A stretch of DNA of 64,000 nucleotides from Gnetum montanum (Eukaryota; Streptophyta; Gnetopsida; Gnetales; Gnetaceae): NCBI GenBank assembly GCA_015680685.1, contig MNCI01010074.1:533484-597483 (forward strand), in the 5' to 3' direction. Made by a program: the position numbers and the translations under genes. A model generated the notes under the pieces. That model saw nothing but the letters and a program-made list of their open reading frames with translations, made no database searches and was not told where the DNA came from. Below, one piece after another: positions 22,388 to 34,140 of the stretch. Each line of letters starts with the position of its first letter. The stretch's first letter is position 1.

Positions 22388-23741
22388 CTACCTCTCTTGA
22401 TAATGCCCAATGTGAGTAAGTGCTTGCATACGCCGCTCCTCCATGTAATCTAATGCTGCTATGTACGACTCCTTGCTTTGTTCATTATTGATGAAGTTAG
22501 TCAAGGCTACTTGAAGTGATGGCACCTGCAATTCAAGAGGTAAAACAACTTCATAACCATAAACAAGGCTATAAGAGGTCATGCCAGTTATCGTGCGATA
22601 GGTTGTTCTATATGCCCATAGTGCATGGATAAGTTGCTCATGCCACTTTCACTTGTTATTATTGAGCATCTTCTTGAGCAAGTTGATGATGGCCTTGTTG
22701 CTTGCTTTTGCTTGTCCATTAGCTTGAGGGTAGTAAGATAATGAGAAATAATGCTTAATGCCTAGGTTGTGATAAAAATTCTTGGTTTCTTGGCTACTAA
22801 ATTGAGGTCCATTGTATGTAACTATGGTCATGGGTATGTCAAAACAAGCTACAATGTTGTCTAGGATAAACTTGCAAACTTGTTTAGATGTGGTCTTCCT
22901 TAGGGGAATAGCTTCAATCCACTTGGTAAAGTATTCGATTATGATGATGATGAAGCTATGCCAGACGATAGATTTAGAAGTTATGGACCCAATAATATCC
23001 AATCCCCATCATTGAAGTGACTATGTTATTTGGGTCATATGTAACTCAGTTGGTGATACATGTATTAGGTTGCTATATCGTTGCCATGTGTTACATCGCT
23101 TAATCTTTTGTAAGTAGTCATTTTCCATATGGGGCTAATAATAGTCTAATTGTCTAATCTTAGCAACCATGGCTCTAGGTCCTATATGTCCACCACAAAC
23201 ACCCTTGTGAACCTCCTCTAGGACTATTCTAGCTTTAGTTTTACCTAAGCACTTTAGGAGTATGTCATCATAGAATCATCGACATAATGTGCTATCACCT
23301 ATGATGACATATTGTTTTGATTTTCTTGTATATGGTGTCCTTCTGAGAGGTAGTCAGGCCTTGTGAGGATTCATCATGCATAAGGTAAAATTTGATATCA
23401 TCATACCACTCCTTGGAAGGAGTAGTATGGACAACGACTACAAAGGTATCCTCAATGTTTTGTGTGATGGAAGTAGTGCAGTCCATAGTTAAGGTGGGTA
23501 ACTTACTAAACACATTTGGCATCACACTAAGGGCTAATGTTGCAATTACATTAGCTATGGTGTTTTCATTTTGAGTTATGTGTTGGATATCAACATCTAT
23601 GAACTATTGTAATAATTTCTTTCCTATGTCATAGTAAGGTTGTAAGTGCTTAGCTTTGCATGCATAGAATTTGGTAACTTGGTTAACCATAAGTTGTGAA
23701 TTGCCTTTGATGGCTAGGCATTTAATACCTAGGTTATGAGC
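22388..23741 (-). pseudogene. Tat integrase and C-terminal part of archaeal-type RNase H (host element)
   Basis: 23741 to about 23604 encodes the end of the second RNase H (VAHNLGIKCLAI, then GNSQLMVNQVTKFYACK). About 23200-23030 carries the integrase zinc-binding region (VHKGVCGGHIGPRAM, then KRCNTWQ, in which the last Cys is Trp). 23002-22649 is the catalytic core (FTKWIEAIPLRKTTSKQVCK). The SDNG-type box there reads TYNGPQF, with Tyr (codon 22814-22816) for the second catalytic Asp. The core's Glu neighbourhood reads GQAKASNK, so the Glu is also lost (Lys). 22582-22388 is the end of the domain (SYSLVYGYEVVLPLELQVPS). The integrase is therefore dead. Confidence 0.87.
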
Positions 23742-23745
23742 TACC
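23741..23745. repeat. target site duplication, left copy (CTACC)
   Basis: CTACC here and CTACA at 42413-42417 flank the giant Tat element. Removing the element and one copy joins the interrupted RNase H of the host element in frame, which supports the assignment despite one mismatch. Confidence 0.75.
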
Positions 23746-25408
23746 TTAAACACCACCAAATTTGGACTACAACGTCTCAACTGCAAATTTGTCTAAGTGT
23801 TAGTACAAGGCCATTTTTTGCAATTTTTTTTAAGTGTTGGGACTACGCTCTCCATTGCCTTAGAGCATAGTTAGCCTCTAGTAGAGAGTGTAGTCAACAC
23901 AAAGGCTAGTTTTGCAATTTTTTCTAAGTGTCATCATGAAGCCAAAAGTTGCAAATTTTTCTAAGTGCTAGGACTATGCTCTCCACTGCCTTAGAGTGTA
24001 GTCAACCTCTCATGGAAAGTGTAGTCAGCATGAAGGCACAGTTTTCATAGATTTTTCGAAGTGTTGAGACTACACTCTTTCCTAGTCCAGAGCGTAGTCA
24101 AGCATAGTCAACTGAAAGCCATTTTCCACAAGTTTTAATAAGTATTGGGACTATGCTTACCCCCTGTCAAGAGCGTAGTCAACCTGTAGTGGGGAGCGTA
24201 GTTAGCACATAGCCATCATTTTGCAAATTTTTCTAAGTGTTGAGACTACGCTCTCCCCTAGTCTAGAGCATAGTCAAGCGTAGTCAACTAGAACAGTCTC
24301 CAGCGGCCTCCACAAGGTAGCATTGGCACTCAGCTTAGCTCCAACTCATCTCCAATAAGCATAGTTAATAAAATGCATCTTTTTGTTTCCCCTTTTTTGG
24401 CCTCAAAATTGTAACTATGCTCTACACCATGCAAGACAGTGGAGAGCATAGTCCTAGAGCTTGGTCTCCAAATTTTTATTTTTTAGGTACCTTGTGGTCC
24501 CCTCAGCACACACACATGTAGTTGGCAGTGTAGTCGTAGTCTCATAGTCTCACAGAGTCTAGTAGAACACAACAAAACATAACACCACTAGCCTCAATAG
24601 AAAGTGTAGTTGGGTGATAGCATAGTCCCAATTGTCCCCTCTACCATGTGGTAGCCATGTCACATCTTCCGCTAACCCTAACCTTATAAATACCCTTTCC
24701 CTCAACGTTCTTAGGGTTGGCAAAATTGAAGTGTTGGTAAATTTTAGAGTTCACAAATTAGCAAACTAGAGACTTGGCAAACCTAAGGAGTTCTTGGGAG
24801 AGATCCAAAGGCATATTGACAAAGTCGTAGACCATCGTAGCCCACTGCAGCCCACCAGAACACTATAGTCAATGGTACACCATAGTGGCCAACCTAGCAA
24901 ACATAAACACCTCGACAGAACACCAATCTTCATGGCTAAACATCCCTGAGACTATGACTATGTTGTCCACTATGCCTGTTGTACACCATGTACCTTCTAA
25001 CCCCTTTTGGTATTAACTATGCTTAACCCCATTTAGGGTGGTGTTCCATTTCTCTCTCTCTTTCTTTGCATTTTTAGCATTTTATTTGCATTTTCTACTA
25101 TTTCATCACATAGTCATGCCTAAAACTATGCTTGGGCAGTGGTCCCTGCATGTTGGCACCCTCATTTTTGTCAAAATCCTAACTATTCTTGACCCCATTG
25201 ACATCGCTCAAACACTTAGTACCATTTCACATCAACATCACAGCTAACCATGTTACATCCCAGTTGCATTTGGTAAGTTCTTGTTTGATCGACAAGACCA
25301 TTCAAGGTACCTCATCTCTGCCTCTAGCATGCCCTCATGTAGACTTGGCATTAGGTTATGCATCCATGAATCTTAGTGTTCCAACCATTGACATTTTTAG
25401 TTGTTACA
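23746..25408 (+). repeat. 5' LTR of the giant Tat element
   Basis: It is collinear with the 3' LTR at 41306-42412 over both ends. The start reads TTAAACACC where the 3' LTR reads TGAAATAAC, so the terminal G has mutated. The TATA box TATAAA is at 24685-24690, preceded by two telomere-like units (CTAACCCTAACC, about 24672-24683). U3 holds about seven copies of a repeat of the type CAAATTTTTCTAAGTGTTGG plus GACTACGCTCTCC, between 23780 and 24260. It keeps 560 bp (24431-24990) that the 3' LTR has lost. Confidence 0.85.
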
Positions 25409-25413
25409 GTTTT

Positions 25414-25430
25414 TGGCACTAGAAGAAGGG
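25414..25430 (+). other. primer binding site of the giant Tat element
   Basis: TGGCACTAGAAGAAGGG begins about six bases past the LTR end, where a tRNA primer site is expected. It is like the TGGCGC-type sites of plant gypsy elements. I do not assign the tRNA. Confidence 0.6.
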
Positions 25431-26779
25431 CCAAAACCAATTTTTCTTTCAATATTCATTGGTGGTTGTCTCGCATGCTCTCTGCATCACCATTACTAGC
25501 TTCGAGCTAGCATAGATCCAACGCTCTTGTGGACCTGTTGCATGCACAGCGGTAGCTAGATCTTAGGCCAACACATATGTTGTTTACTAATCAATTGGTG
25601 TAGATTGGACCCCATTATTGGTTTCCCTCGAACCTCGTGTAGCAACCCTAGAGCACACATTACCACAATTAGCTAAATTCTTGATGTTGTCAGTGAAAGT
25701 GTAGTTGGCCCTTAGTGTAGAGAGTGTAGTCAGCTCTTAGCATAGACAACATAGTCACCAGAGTTAGCCATTTTTGCACTCAACAACTCTTGTCCTCTTG
25801 CAACTTAATTTGCATCTATGAATTCTAAATAGCCTTCAATGTCAATCCTAAGCACATTCATCATCTTGCCCATCCAATAAGAGACCAGGATTGACAACCC
25901 TAGGAATCCTGTAATGGAAGAGCTAAGGAAATCCCTTAGGCTGTGTGGGAAAGATCTAGAGTACGTTGTGTTAAGTGATGAGTAATACAACTTCATTTGT
26001 GCAAAGATTCAAGTAGGGCTATTGATAGATTGCTTAGAAATGGAAGAAAAGTAAGGCTATGAGCTTATTCATTGGAATAAGCAGGAGTACATCCCCTCCT
26101 TACTTGACACCATCCCACTCATAGAACTTTATTGGTGGATGCTAGCCCAGCTCATTCGAACAAGTGAGTGTGAAGTAGGGACAGACTCTGAAGAACCCCT
26201 GCATGAAGAATAGGATGAGTTCAAAGCACACTCTGAGCATGAGGGCTCCTTCCATATTGTCTTCTAGCGAGCGACCCTTGGACTAGCTCTTCCACAGTCT
26301 TGTTCACTCATTCTTTCTGAGATGGTCATAACACCAACGTCACCATCTAGGTCAATGGCCATTATGGCAATGCACTAGACACATCTTGATGTGCTAACTT
26401 CCTTTAGCTTGCCCTTCATGGCATCACTACCACTTGTCCAGCCATCACTACCCAACATAATTATGTTAACTCAACCACACTTTCATGTAGGGGCCATCTC
26501 CAGGCCCCACCCGACTCAAGCACCTTACGTCTTGTCTGTCTTGTCAGTGTCCTTGGCATTGGCCCAACTCACATATGCATCATCCACCTCGATCACCATC
26601 CTTGTAGCACGGTCCACACATTAAGCCCATTCGATGATTTTGCAATCCACAACAAGGCCATGGACCACATAGTTAGTCTAACAATAGGTTGTTCAACTAG
26701 CATAATTAGTTGGAATGTCTTACAACTTAGACTAGGTGTTCTAGATGATTCAAAGCCAAACGGAAGAGGTGAAGTAACT
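25431..26779 (+). other. giant Tat element leader and degraded gag N-terminus
   Basis: No long open frame runs here. Broken plus-strand fragments suggest decayed gag N-terminal sequence; I cannot place domains. The minus-strand frame at 25805-25996 is taken as chance. Confidence 0.4.
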
Positions 26780-27990
26780 AAAGGCTGCCTCCTCCAAAAC
26801 CATCAAAGTGTTGGACTTTTACCAAGATGACCATATTAGTCCTATGGTCCCACCACTAACTCTCCTAGTTGGGCTCCCATTGCCTCAATTCACAAAGTAC
26901 AATGGTGAGGGGGGACCCCAATGCACATCTAATTACATTTCAGTTGGAGTATTTGCTATTTTAGGCATGGCCACATGCTATCATACACGTGTTTGCCATG
27001 TTACTAACTAGCAAGGCACTAGACTGGTATCGAGCATTACCCAGAGGCTCTATCTCCTCTTTAGAGGATCTCTTAAGCCAATTCATGACATGCTTTAAGT
27101 ACAACTTGAAGCTGGAAACCACCTTAGACTAAGTACAAAAATTCATCCAACGTTGGAGTGCCTCATTAAATGAAATAGAAGAGCCAATAGTTGAAATACA
27201 TCTCTTGACCATGTTTAAAGGTGTAGTTAATGACTTCATAGAGTCAAAGTTATACTACTTGGGTCCACAACCTCTAAGCCAAGCCTTTGCCCAGACCAAG
27301 AGCATACAAGATGTAGTTGAAGCCTGTAAGGACTCAACCTATGTGGCCTACAAAAACCTACATGTGAGGAAGGATAAGGATAAAGGAAAGTAGCATGCAA
27401 TAATGGCAACCATGGCCAAAGAGGCTAAAATAACCAACTCGAGGCCAATGTCCAAGCCACCCAAGGCCCTAGCCAACAAAAAAGCTACTAGCCCTAGCAT
27501 TATAGCAACCAACTAGTCCATGTCACCGGTGGCCACAATGCAGGCTACTCCAAGGCCTAACTTTGACTACAAGGATTGCTCCAAGTACATCCTGTTGCCA
27601 TTAAAACCTTCAAAACTCTTGGACCAACTACTAAAGGCTGGACATATCTAGTACAAGTAGATGTCTGAAGATGCTTGCAAAAGACACGATAGATATTACG
27701 AGCTACTCAGAAATCCCGTGTCAATAGCATTGAATGAGCCTCTGGTCCCAAAACACTTTAGGCTAGATTGGTTTTGCCACTACCACTAGTTTCTCTATCA
27801 TAACATTGATTTTTGCATAGCCCTACAAGATGATCTCCAAAGAATGATTAATAATGGTGAGTTGGTACTTGACACTCATAATCCAATTAGACCTCAGAAC
27901 CAATCTATGAGGGTGTACAAGGATCCTCTAAACGTAGATGATGCCAGCTACATCATAAATGCTATCAATGTCGATGAAAACCTAAGATTG
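26780..27990 (+). pseudogene. giant Tat gag with nucleocapsid-like knuckle
   Basis: Fragments in shifting frames give a Retrotrans_gag-type domain: LPQFTKYNGEGGP, then LTSKALDWYRALPRGSIS, SLEDLLSQFMTCF, VQKFIQRWSASLNEIEEP and MFKGVVNDFIESKLYYLGPQ. Around 27770-27860 a CHYH...HNIDFCIAL arrangement followed by INNGELV matches the CxxH...H...C knuckle found at this point in Tat gag proteins. Stops lie between the pieces. In an active element this protein forms the particle. Confidence 0.78.
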
Positions 27991-28041
27991 GTGTAGTGGC
28001 CATTTGTAGTCCGTGCACCCTCTGGTAGCGCAAGGGCCTTT

Positions 28042-28749
28042 GTGGCCCCTATAGGTTCAAGGATTCCTTTTTTCATCAAAGTGCCACCTCAAGCACCTAC
28101 AACTCCCTTCATGGTTAGGGTTCCACAACATGTCACAACAACAATAGTTCAAACACCCTTTGTTGTCAGGGTGCCACAACATGCTGACTCCTCACCTACT
28201 GAGAGTTTGGTAGTTGATAACGCATTAGTCCCTTCTCATCCAAGAGCCAATCTTGCTGGCAACATTAACAGACCCTCTAGGTGGCAACCCAGGAGGCCTA
28301 ATGAGTGTCTCATAGATATAATGATTAGGAAACATCAAGAGAAAAGGGCATTGGGTCCACCAAAGCTAGTACCTCTATCTACGGTTCCTATGACCAAAAC
28401 AACTAAGGAGGCCACTACAAGTAACTCACAACTAAGCATTAGGGCCCTTGCACAGGCCAAGCCAACAAAGCCCAAGTCACCTCCCTATGAAATTCGTTTG
28501 TTAGGATGTATGATAGAAGTCAAAGCCAATAAAAACACAATTGATGGCAAAGACTTCATGGATGCATTAGCCCAGGTTATGCAAGCACTCAAACAGAAGA
28601 ATACAACATTGAGCGTCTATGACCTAATCATGACCTTTTTTTCTTACTGTGAAGTGCTAGTGCAAATGCTAACCTCCATTCTTGTCACAGAGGAAATCCC
28701 TGTAGATGAGAATTCCATCCACGATGTGATGTTGCCTCTTGCACCATAG
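28042..28749 (+). pseudogene. giant Tat gag-protease linker, long open frame
   Basis: A 235-codon open stretch with three imperfect repeats of the type TPFxVRVPQH near its start, a basic Pro-rich middle, and a C-terminal segment (MDALAQVMQALKQKNTTLSV, then SYCEVLVQMLTSI) like the helix that precedes protease in Tat gag-pol. It continues into the protease frame after a single stop at 28747-28749. It is preserved better than the gag before it. Confidence 0.7.
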
Positions 28750-29471
28750 GAATCGAGCTTCACATCCCTTGCATTTCGTGATGAGGAAATTAAGATTGAC
28801 CTTAAGAAGGATGAGGTAATAATAGCCCCCATGTTTATCACCATACGTGTTGGGCAATGCAAGATTTGGAGGGTGTATGTTGATGACGGGGTAGCAACAA
28901 ATATTATCCCATACATCATCGTCGATAAGTTAGGCCTTGTGGACCAAATCAAGCCAACGAAAACCACATGCCTAAAATCCTTTAATAGGTCACATGTCAT
29001 TGTTAAGGGTACCATCACAATAGCCTTCGTGGCAAGGAACAACTCCCCACCACTGCCAAATTCATTATCATAGAGGAAATGCCCAACTTTAACTTAATAT
29101 TGGGCAGGTTGTGGTTGGCCTAATTACAGGCTGTTTCCTCTTCGATCCACCAAGAAATCCACCTTCCATATGAAGGTGGCAAGGTAATTATCCATGGTAA
29201 TAATGCAACCCCTCTAGCCACCAACAACATAGATACAAAGTAAGGGTTAGAGGTGGAATTTCTTGATGAGACGTCCATGGAAAAGGATGAGAATAAAATG
29301 TGTGACCCACTCGAAAGTACATAAGACATCGATGACTTACTAGAGGAAACCCTTTGGGTGGCATTGCCCTTCAATGTAGTGACTGAGGGCTCAGGAGACT
29401 ACTAAATAGTACACCCTAGTCCCTACGAAGCTCCTAACCCACACTGGATTAGGAGCAACTACACGACTAAA
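28750..29471 (+). pseudogene. giant Tat aspartic protease
   Basis: Within 28831-29073 the retropepsin region reads GQCKIWRVYVDDGVATNIIP, then IIVDKLGL and VIVKGTITIAFVARN. The active site is V-D-D-G where D-S/T/G-G is usual. Past a frameshift it continues FNLILGRLWLA and SSIHQEIHLPYEGGKVII, the usual end of Tat protease. The frame carries on, with stops, to about 29471, where NYTTK meets a possible splice donor. Confidence 0.82.
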
Positions 29472-29759
29472 GTATCCCATTATCTTAAAACGTGCTAGGT
29501 GCTTGCCTACCCTTTACTTCTACATGTCATGTACTTTACCTTTTGCTTACACGTCATGTATGTATTTACATTTAGCCTAATTGCTTAGATTATGCATCAT
29601 TTCACTTTGTTTATGCATTTGTTTGCTTTGTTTATGCATTCATTTGCTTAGCTTACGCATTCACTCATTTAGTTCACCCTTTAGTAGTTATTAGATTAAT
29701 GCATAAAAACATCAAAATGCACAAAAATTATAAAAGCCAAAATTACAAAAAGAGAGATA

Positions 29760-30160
29760 ACAACATATTGGGCCTGAAATGGCCTTAAACTATCACTGTT
29801 AATCTTATTGATGCGGCCCAGAATGGCCTTAAACTAGCAATACAATAGGCTCAGAATGGTATTAAATTATCACCATGGCTTGAAATGGTCTTAAACTAGC
29901 AGCCTTGGCCCACTATGGCCTTAAACTAGCAACACGTGGCCCACCAAGGCCTTGAACTAGTAATAGGCAACCTGCCATGGCCTTAACCTAGCAACACATG
30001 AGCTTCCATGGCCTTAAACTCGCAACACATGTCCTGCCATGGCCTTAAACTACCACCTTCAATCCCATTGCAGTGGCCCAAAATGACCTAAAACTAGCAT
30101 TAGCCTTTCCACTATGGGCTTAAACTAGCATGGGGCTTGTAATGGTCTAGTCACACTATC
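29760..30160 (+). repeat. about 31-bp minisatellite, twelve units
   Basis: Twelve degenerate units of 29-44 bp have the core ATGGCCTTAAACTAGCAACA. It begins about 290 bp past the end of the protease frame. The same core occurs past integrase (39470-39985), before RT (35790-35870) and in the host element (21990-22145). Confidence 0.85.
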
Positions 30161-30378
30161 ATTGCATAATCCTAAGTTAACACATTAATTCATGGAGTTA
30201 TAAGCATAGTAAGTGCATAGTAAATGATCATTCAAAAAGAAGTTTACACATAACACATAAAAAATAGTAAATGATCATCCATCAAATGTAATATGCATAG
30301 CAGTAAATGGCATGAATAGCATCAAAGCCAGAAATGTAGCAAAAAAGCCTAATAGGAGGAGGTACATCTAGGTCATGC

Positions 30379-33300
30379 TTAACTAGTGGTGCTAGGTGGG
30401 GGTGATGGCTCTACTTCCTCCACCACATCACTAGGGCTTGTAGTATTGCCTAGTAACTACCATAATCATAGCAAATATGTGCGATAAATAAGCAAATATG
30501 CACTACACAATCTAACTCCAAATATAAAAAAGCATAAAAAAACCTAACTTGAGAGGGTCTTGCATCGATGAGTTCTAGAGGTAATTTTCCAAGGCCAACC
30601 TCCAAGTGTTGGAGGATCTTGGCCTCAAAAAGTTGTGCCTAGTCCTCTTAGCCAAAGTCAATCTCCACAAGGGTTCATACAGGTAGCTCCATCGAAAAGG
30701 TAGCAGAGGAGGCCTCTCTAGAAGGGGTGGTGATATGCCCCTCAGGAGAGTCACTGACCATCATGTGTTGTAAGAACAACTCATACGATTCCCTCCCATT
30801 AGTCGCCTCAAGAAACATCTCAAGGTGGCAGTTTTTGGTAGACTCCTCCTTGTACCATCATAGGTACACGTCACACTCTTTCTTATACTGGTGCTTGTGG
30901 GCCTTTTGCATTTGCTCCCACCGATAGACTTTCATGCTATAATTTTTCCAATCTTTGTTCTTTTGGGTAAGCAAATCCATTTGGAGCCACTACTCTATTA
31001 GCTCCCATGTGGCCTTATTATTACCTCTAAGATTTGTCCAATATCTTCTATATTTGATCTTAGAGGTATGCCAAGTGTTATCTCCTTGTGATCTAGTTGC
31101 TAAGAAGTCATAGCTGGATTGAAGATCTTTGATCTTCGCATCTTGGTTAGTCATCCTCTCTTAGAGTTCATCCATGTGTTTCCAAAGGTGCTCATTTGAG
31201 CACCTACAAACCCACAACGCCTTTGCATAGGAAAGTGCACACTTGTTTGATGTCGCATACATGTTGCAAGGCACTTGATCAACTTCAAGAGGGAGGTCAG
31301 GGAGGATGTCCACCTTGGCCACCTTGGATTCCACCACAGCTTAGGACCAGTAGGCATACAAAAATTGATCAATCTTAGTTGAAAACTAAGCATTCAAGTA
31401 GTAAAGTAATATAAAGCAAAAAAACATTGCACACATTCTAAGATCAGGGTTTTCTTGTTGTAAGTAGTCCACCATGTCTTCAACGATGCCTTCCATGAAG
31501 GAAAATTTATTTGGCATGTCTAGCACTAGTGGGAATATTTGAGGCTGTAACATAATGATGTAATTAGCACATAGTTGAACAACTAAATATACTACAAAAA
31601 ATAGGAAATAATAGTTGGCAACACAAGTTAGTTACCTAGCAAGCGCTTCGCCATGAGTGTAGGCAGCTCACCTAGCTGCACACCATCAAACAAGCTATTA
31701 AAGTCATAATCATTAGGGTGGAGCAATTCCTCTTCCTCCAAGTGCTAGATGGCCTGTAGCACCTCGTGAGGATAATCTCCCTAGGCATCCTCCTCTTCAT
31801 CTTGAGAAGATGCTTCCTTTGCTATCACCTCAGCCATTACTCTTATAGCCCTCTCTCATTTCTTTGTGATTAACACATACAACACATTAGTACACATAGC
31901 ATATCATTAACTAAATAACAATGTAGCATAATAGAAAAACATAAAAAATAAAAAAAACATAGTAAATGCAACTAAGACATCTTAGAAACTGCACATACCT
32001 ACAATATCTACATGTGAGCTTTGAAGCTTCATGTGGATCCTCTTGCTACCTAGCTTCTTGATCTTAGGGGTAGCCTCCTCCTCAAGATGTGGCCTCTTGA
32101 TCTTAGTGTTAGATGACCCCATCATCTCTGCTATATAGTAGTCCACCTTACTTATGTCCTCGATGCCAACTAGAGGATCTTCGCCTATGCTATCGCACAA
32201 GTAATGTGATTGCCCTACGAGACCCTTGGTTGTTACTGATAATGACTCATCGATCCCCTCTAGGAGGTCCTGCACACATGTAGTCAAGAACATGTGCTTG
32301 ATCCATGGCATGGACTACTACTCATGATCTTACACCATCCATCATCCACCATCTCATACAACCAAGAGCTCCACAAACCTTTGTAGGTATGTTGTGAAGA
32401 ACACGAAGTGGACGTTGGACATTGCTTGGAGGTTGAACCATAACTTAGAGATCTTCGCATGTAGGTTGGTGGTTATATACATGGCCCAATTGAATCTCAT
32501 ATCTTCCAGCAGCACCTATTTCACTTGTGCCTGCTCCACCCCAAGGATATTTTCTTAGGAGAGAAACTTTGGAAAGGCATGAGTGCAAAAAAGAGGGTAG
32601 AGCTTTCGTACCTTAGGCACTAGCACATCCTTAATCAATAAGCCCTTGTGAGATTAAGTGGCCCCCAACTAGTCCTTGATCTCTCCTCTATAGTCCACCT
32701 CCTTGCTAACCTTATCAACAATCATTGAGCCATTAGTAGGACAGCCAAAGAGGTCAGTGAAGAAGGTCTTGTTGAGGTCTAGCACTATTGTCATGTCACG
32801 CACCCAAGCGATAAATTACCTGATGTCGCTGTTGAAGGAGTTGATGATGGTGACCATTTCAACCACCAAGATACTCAAGTAAGGGCCAAAAATAGGTCCA
32901 TCAACCAAGTGCACATGAGTCAAGCCGTAAGTGCATTTGATGCTTTTTGGCATAGCCAATGTTGCACCCCCTCCACATCACTATACTTCATGATAAAAGT
33001 GGCCTCTGTGTGGCCTATGGTGATCATTGTCACCTTAGCTAAGGAAATCACCATTGTAACAAAGGTAAATCATCATTAGCATTAGCATCATGCAAATGAG
33101 GCAAACTAAAAGTATACATGAACAACCACATGAGCTAAAGAGCCAAAACATAGATATGTATGTGGTACAAATGAAGTGTGAAACGAGGGTGGTGCTACAG
33201 GCATCTCCTTGGTGTTAATTTCATTGGTAGCCCACTCCTCATCCAACTAGCTATGGATCCTACATTGCTCATACACCTTCAGGTATTGGGTAGGGTATGC

Positions 33301-34140
33301 CTCCAAATTGGGCCCCACTTGCTCAATTATAGTTGCTCGAACATTTGTGCTAGATGAGAACACCTTCAAGGTAGTGTGGGTCAAGGCTAGAGCATCCACC
33401 TCATCATGTAGGCCCTCCTTGTCAATTTTGAACTTGGCATCAATCACAAGTTGTTAGCAATTTAACATGAGCTAGTAGTGAAAAATAACATTGTGAAAAC
33501 CATGAAAGCACTTACGCTCCGATGTAGTAGATAGTTCTATGTGGGTTTTGGAACATGGTATGCACCTGTAGCATAATAAAAAAAAGGTGTTGCTCTTGTT
33601 GTAATAAGTAAACCCCATCATGCACCATATCTTGGACAATTGTAGGGTGCTCCTGAGACTTTTGCCTAAACCACTTGTCCCATCAACACTAACAATAGGC
33701 TCATTTAAGATGAATTTCAAGATGCCCTGATTAGCCTTGAGTAGCAATGTTTGGATGATAGCGCTAGCAATATCCACCGCTAAGTGTGACCACATGATCA
33801 CACTATACTACTGTAGAAGGTATTCTAGGAACTCACGAGTGATGGCCCACTCACATATCTAGTGTAGGCATGTTAGGAATAAGTTCACTCACATAGTATA
33901 GGATGCCCACAAGCTCAACTATGATTAGAACAAGCTTCAGTAGCACCCTGCAACCTCTAAGTAACAAGTAAAATGTTAGTATACATACATAGATGCAAAT
34001 TTTGGCATTAAATTATTAAGATAAGTTAGTAAAATTAGCATGATGCAACATGAACTAACAAAAAAAAATTCTAATCTTGGTAATGCACTCTAGGGCCTTG
34101 TAGGTATAGGACATCAACTAATCCATTTGACAGACTTGGT
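30379..34140 (-). pseudogene. antisense multi-exon gene of unknown function inside the giant Tat element
   Basis: Minus-strand reading gives protein-like segments joined by splice-like sites. They include an exon with STNVRATIIEQVGPNLEAYP and KVYEQC (33250-33447), one with LAKVTMITIGHTEATF, DLFGCPTNG, HAFPKFLS and FVELLV (about 33037-32350), an acidic/basic exon ending VDIV at donor AG|GTATGT (31998), an exon with HLEEEELLHPNDYDFNSLF (donor GTAAC at 31635), one with SFMEGIVEDMVDYLQQENPD (acceptor before 31544), a long helical exon (about 31370-30549) and a last 26-codon exon (30456-30379) ending PSPPPSTTS. The last intron (30548-30457) keeps the frame. Several stops remain, so it is listed as a pseudogene. 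The family is not recognised; it recalls the antisense frames known from Tat elements, but that is inference. The start is uncertain. Confidence 0.6.

Noticed and set aside
24672-24683. Interstitial telomere repeat
   Set aside because: Only two telomere-like units are present. It is better read as a telo-box-like word next to the TATA box of the giant LTR.
29760-30160. CRISPR-like array
   Set aside because: Units are degenerate, spacer-free and of variable length, and the sequence is plant nuclear DNA. It is a minisatellite inside a retroelement.
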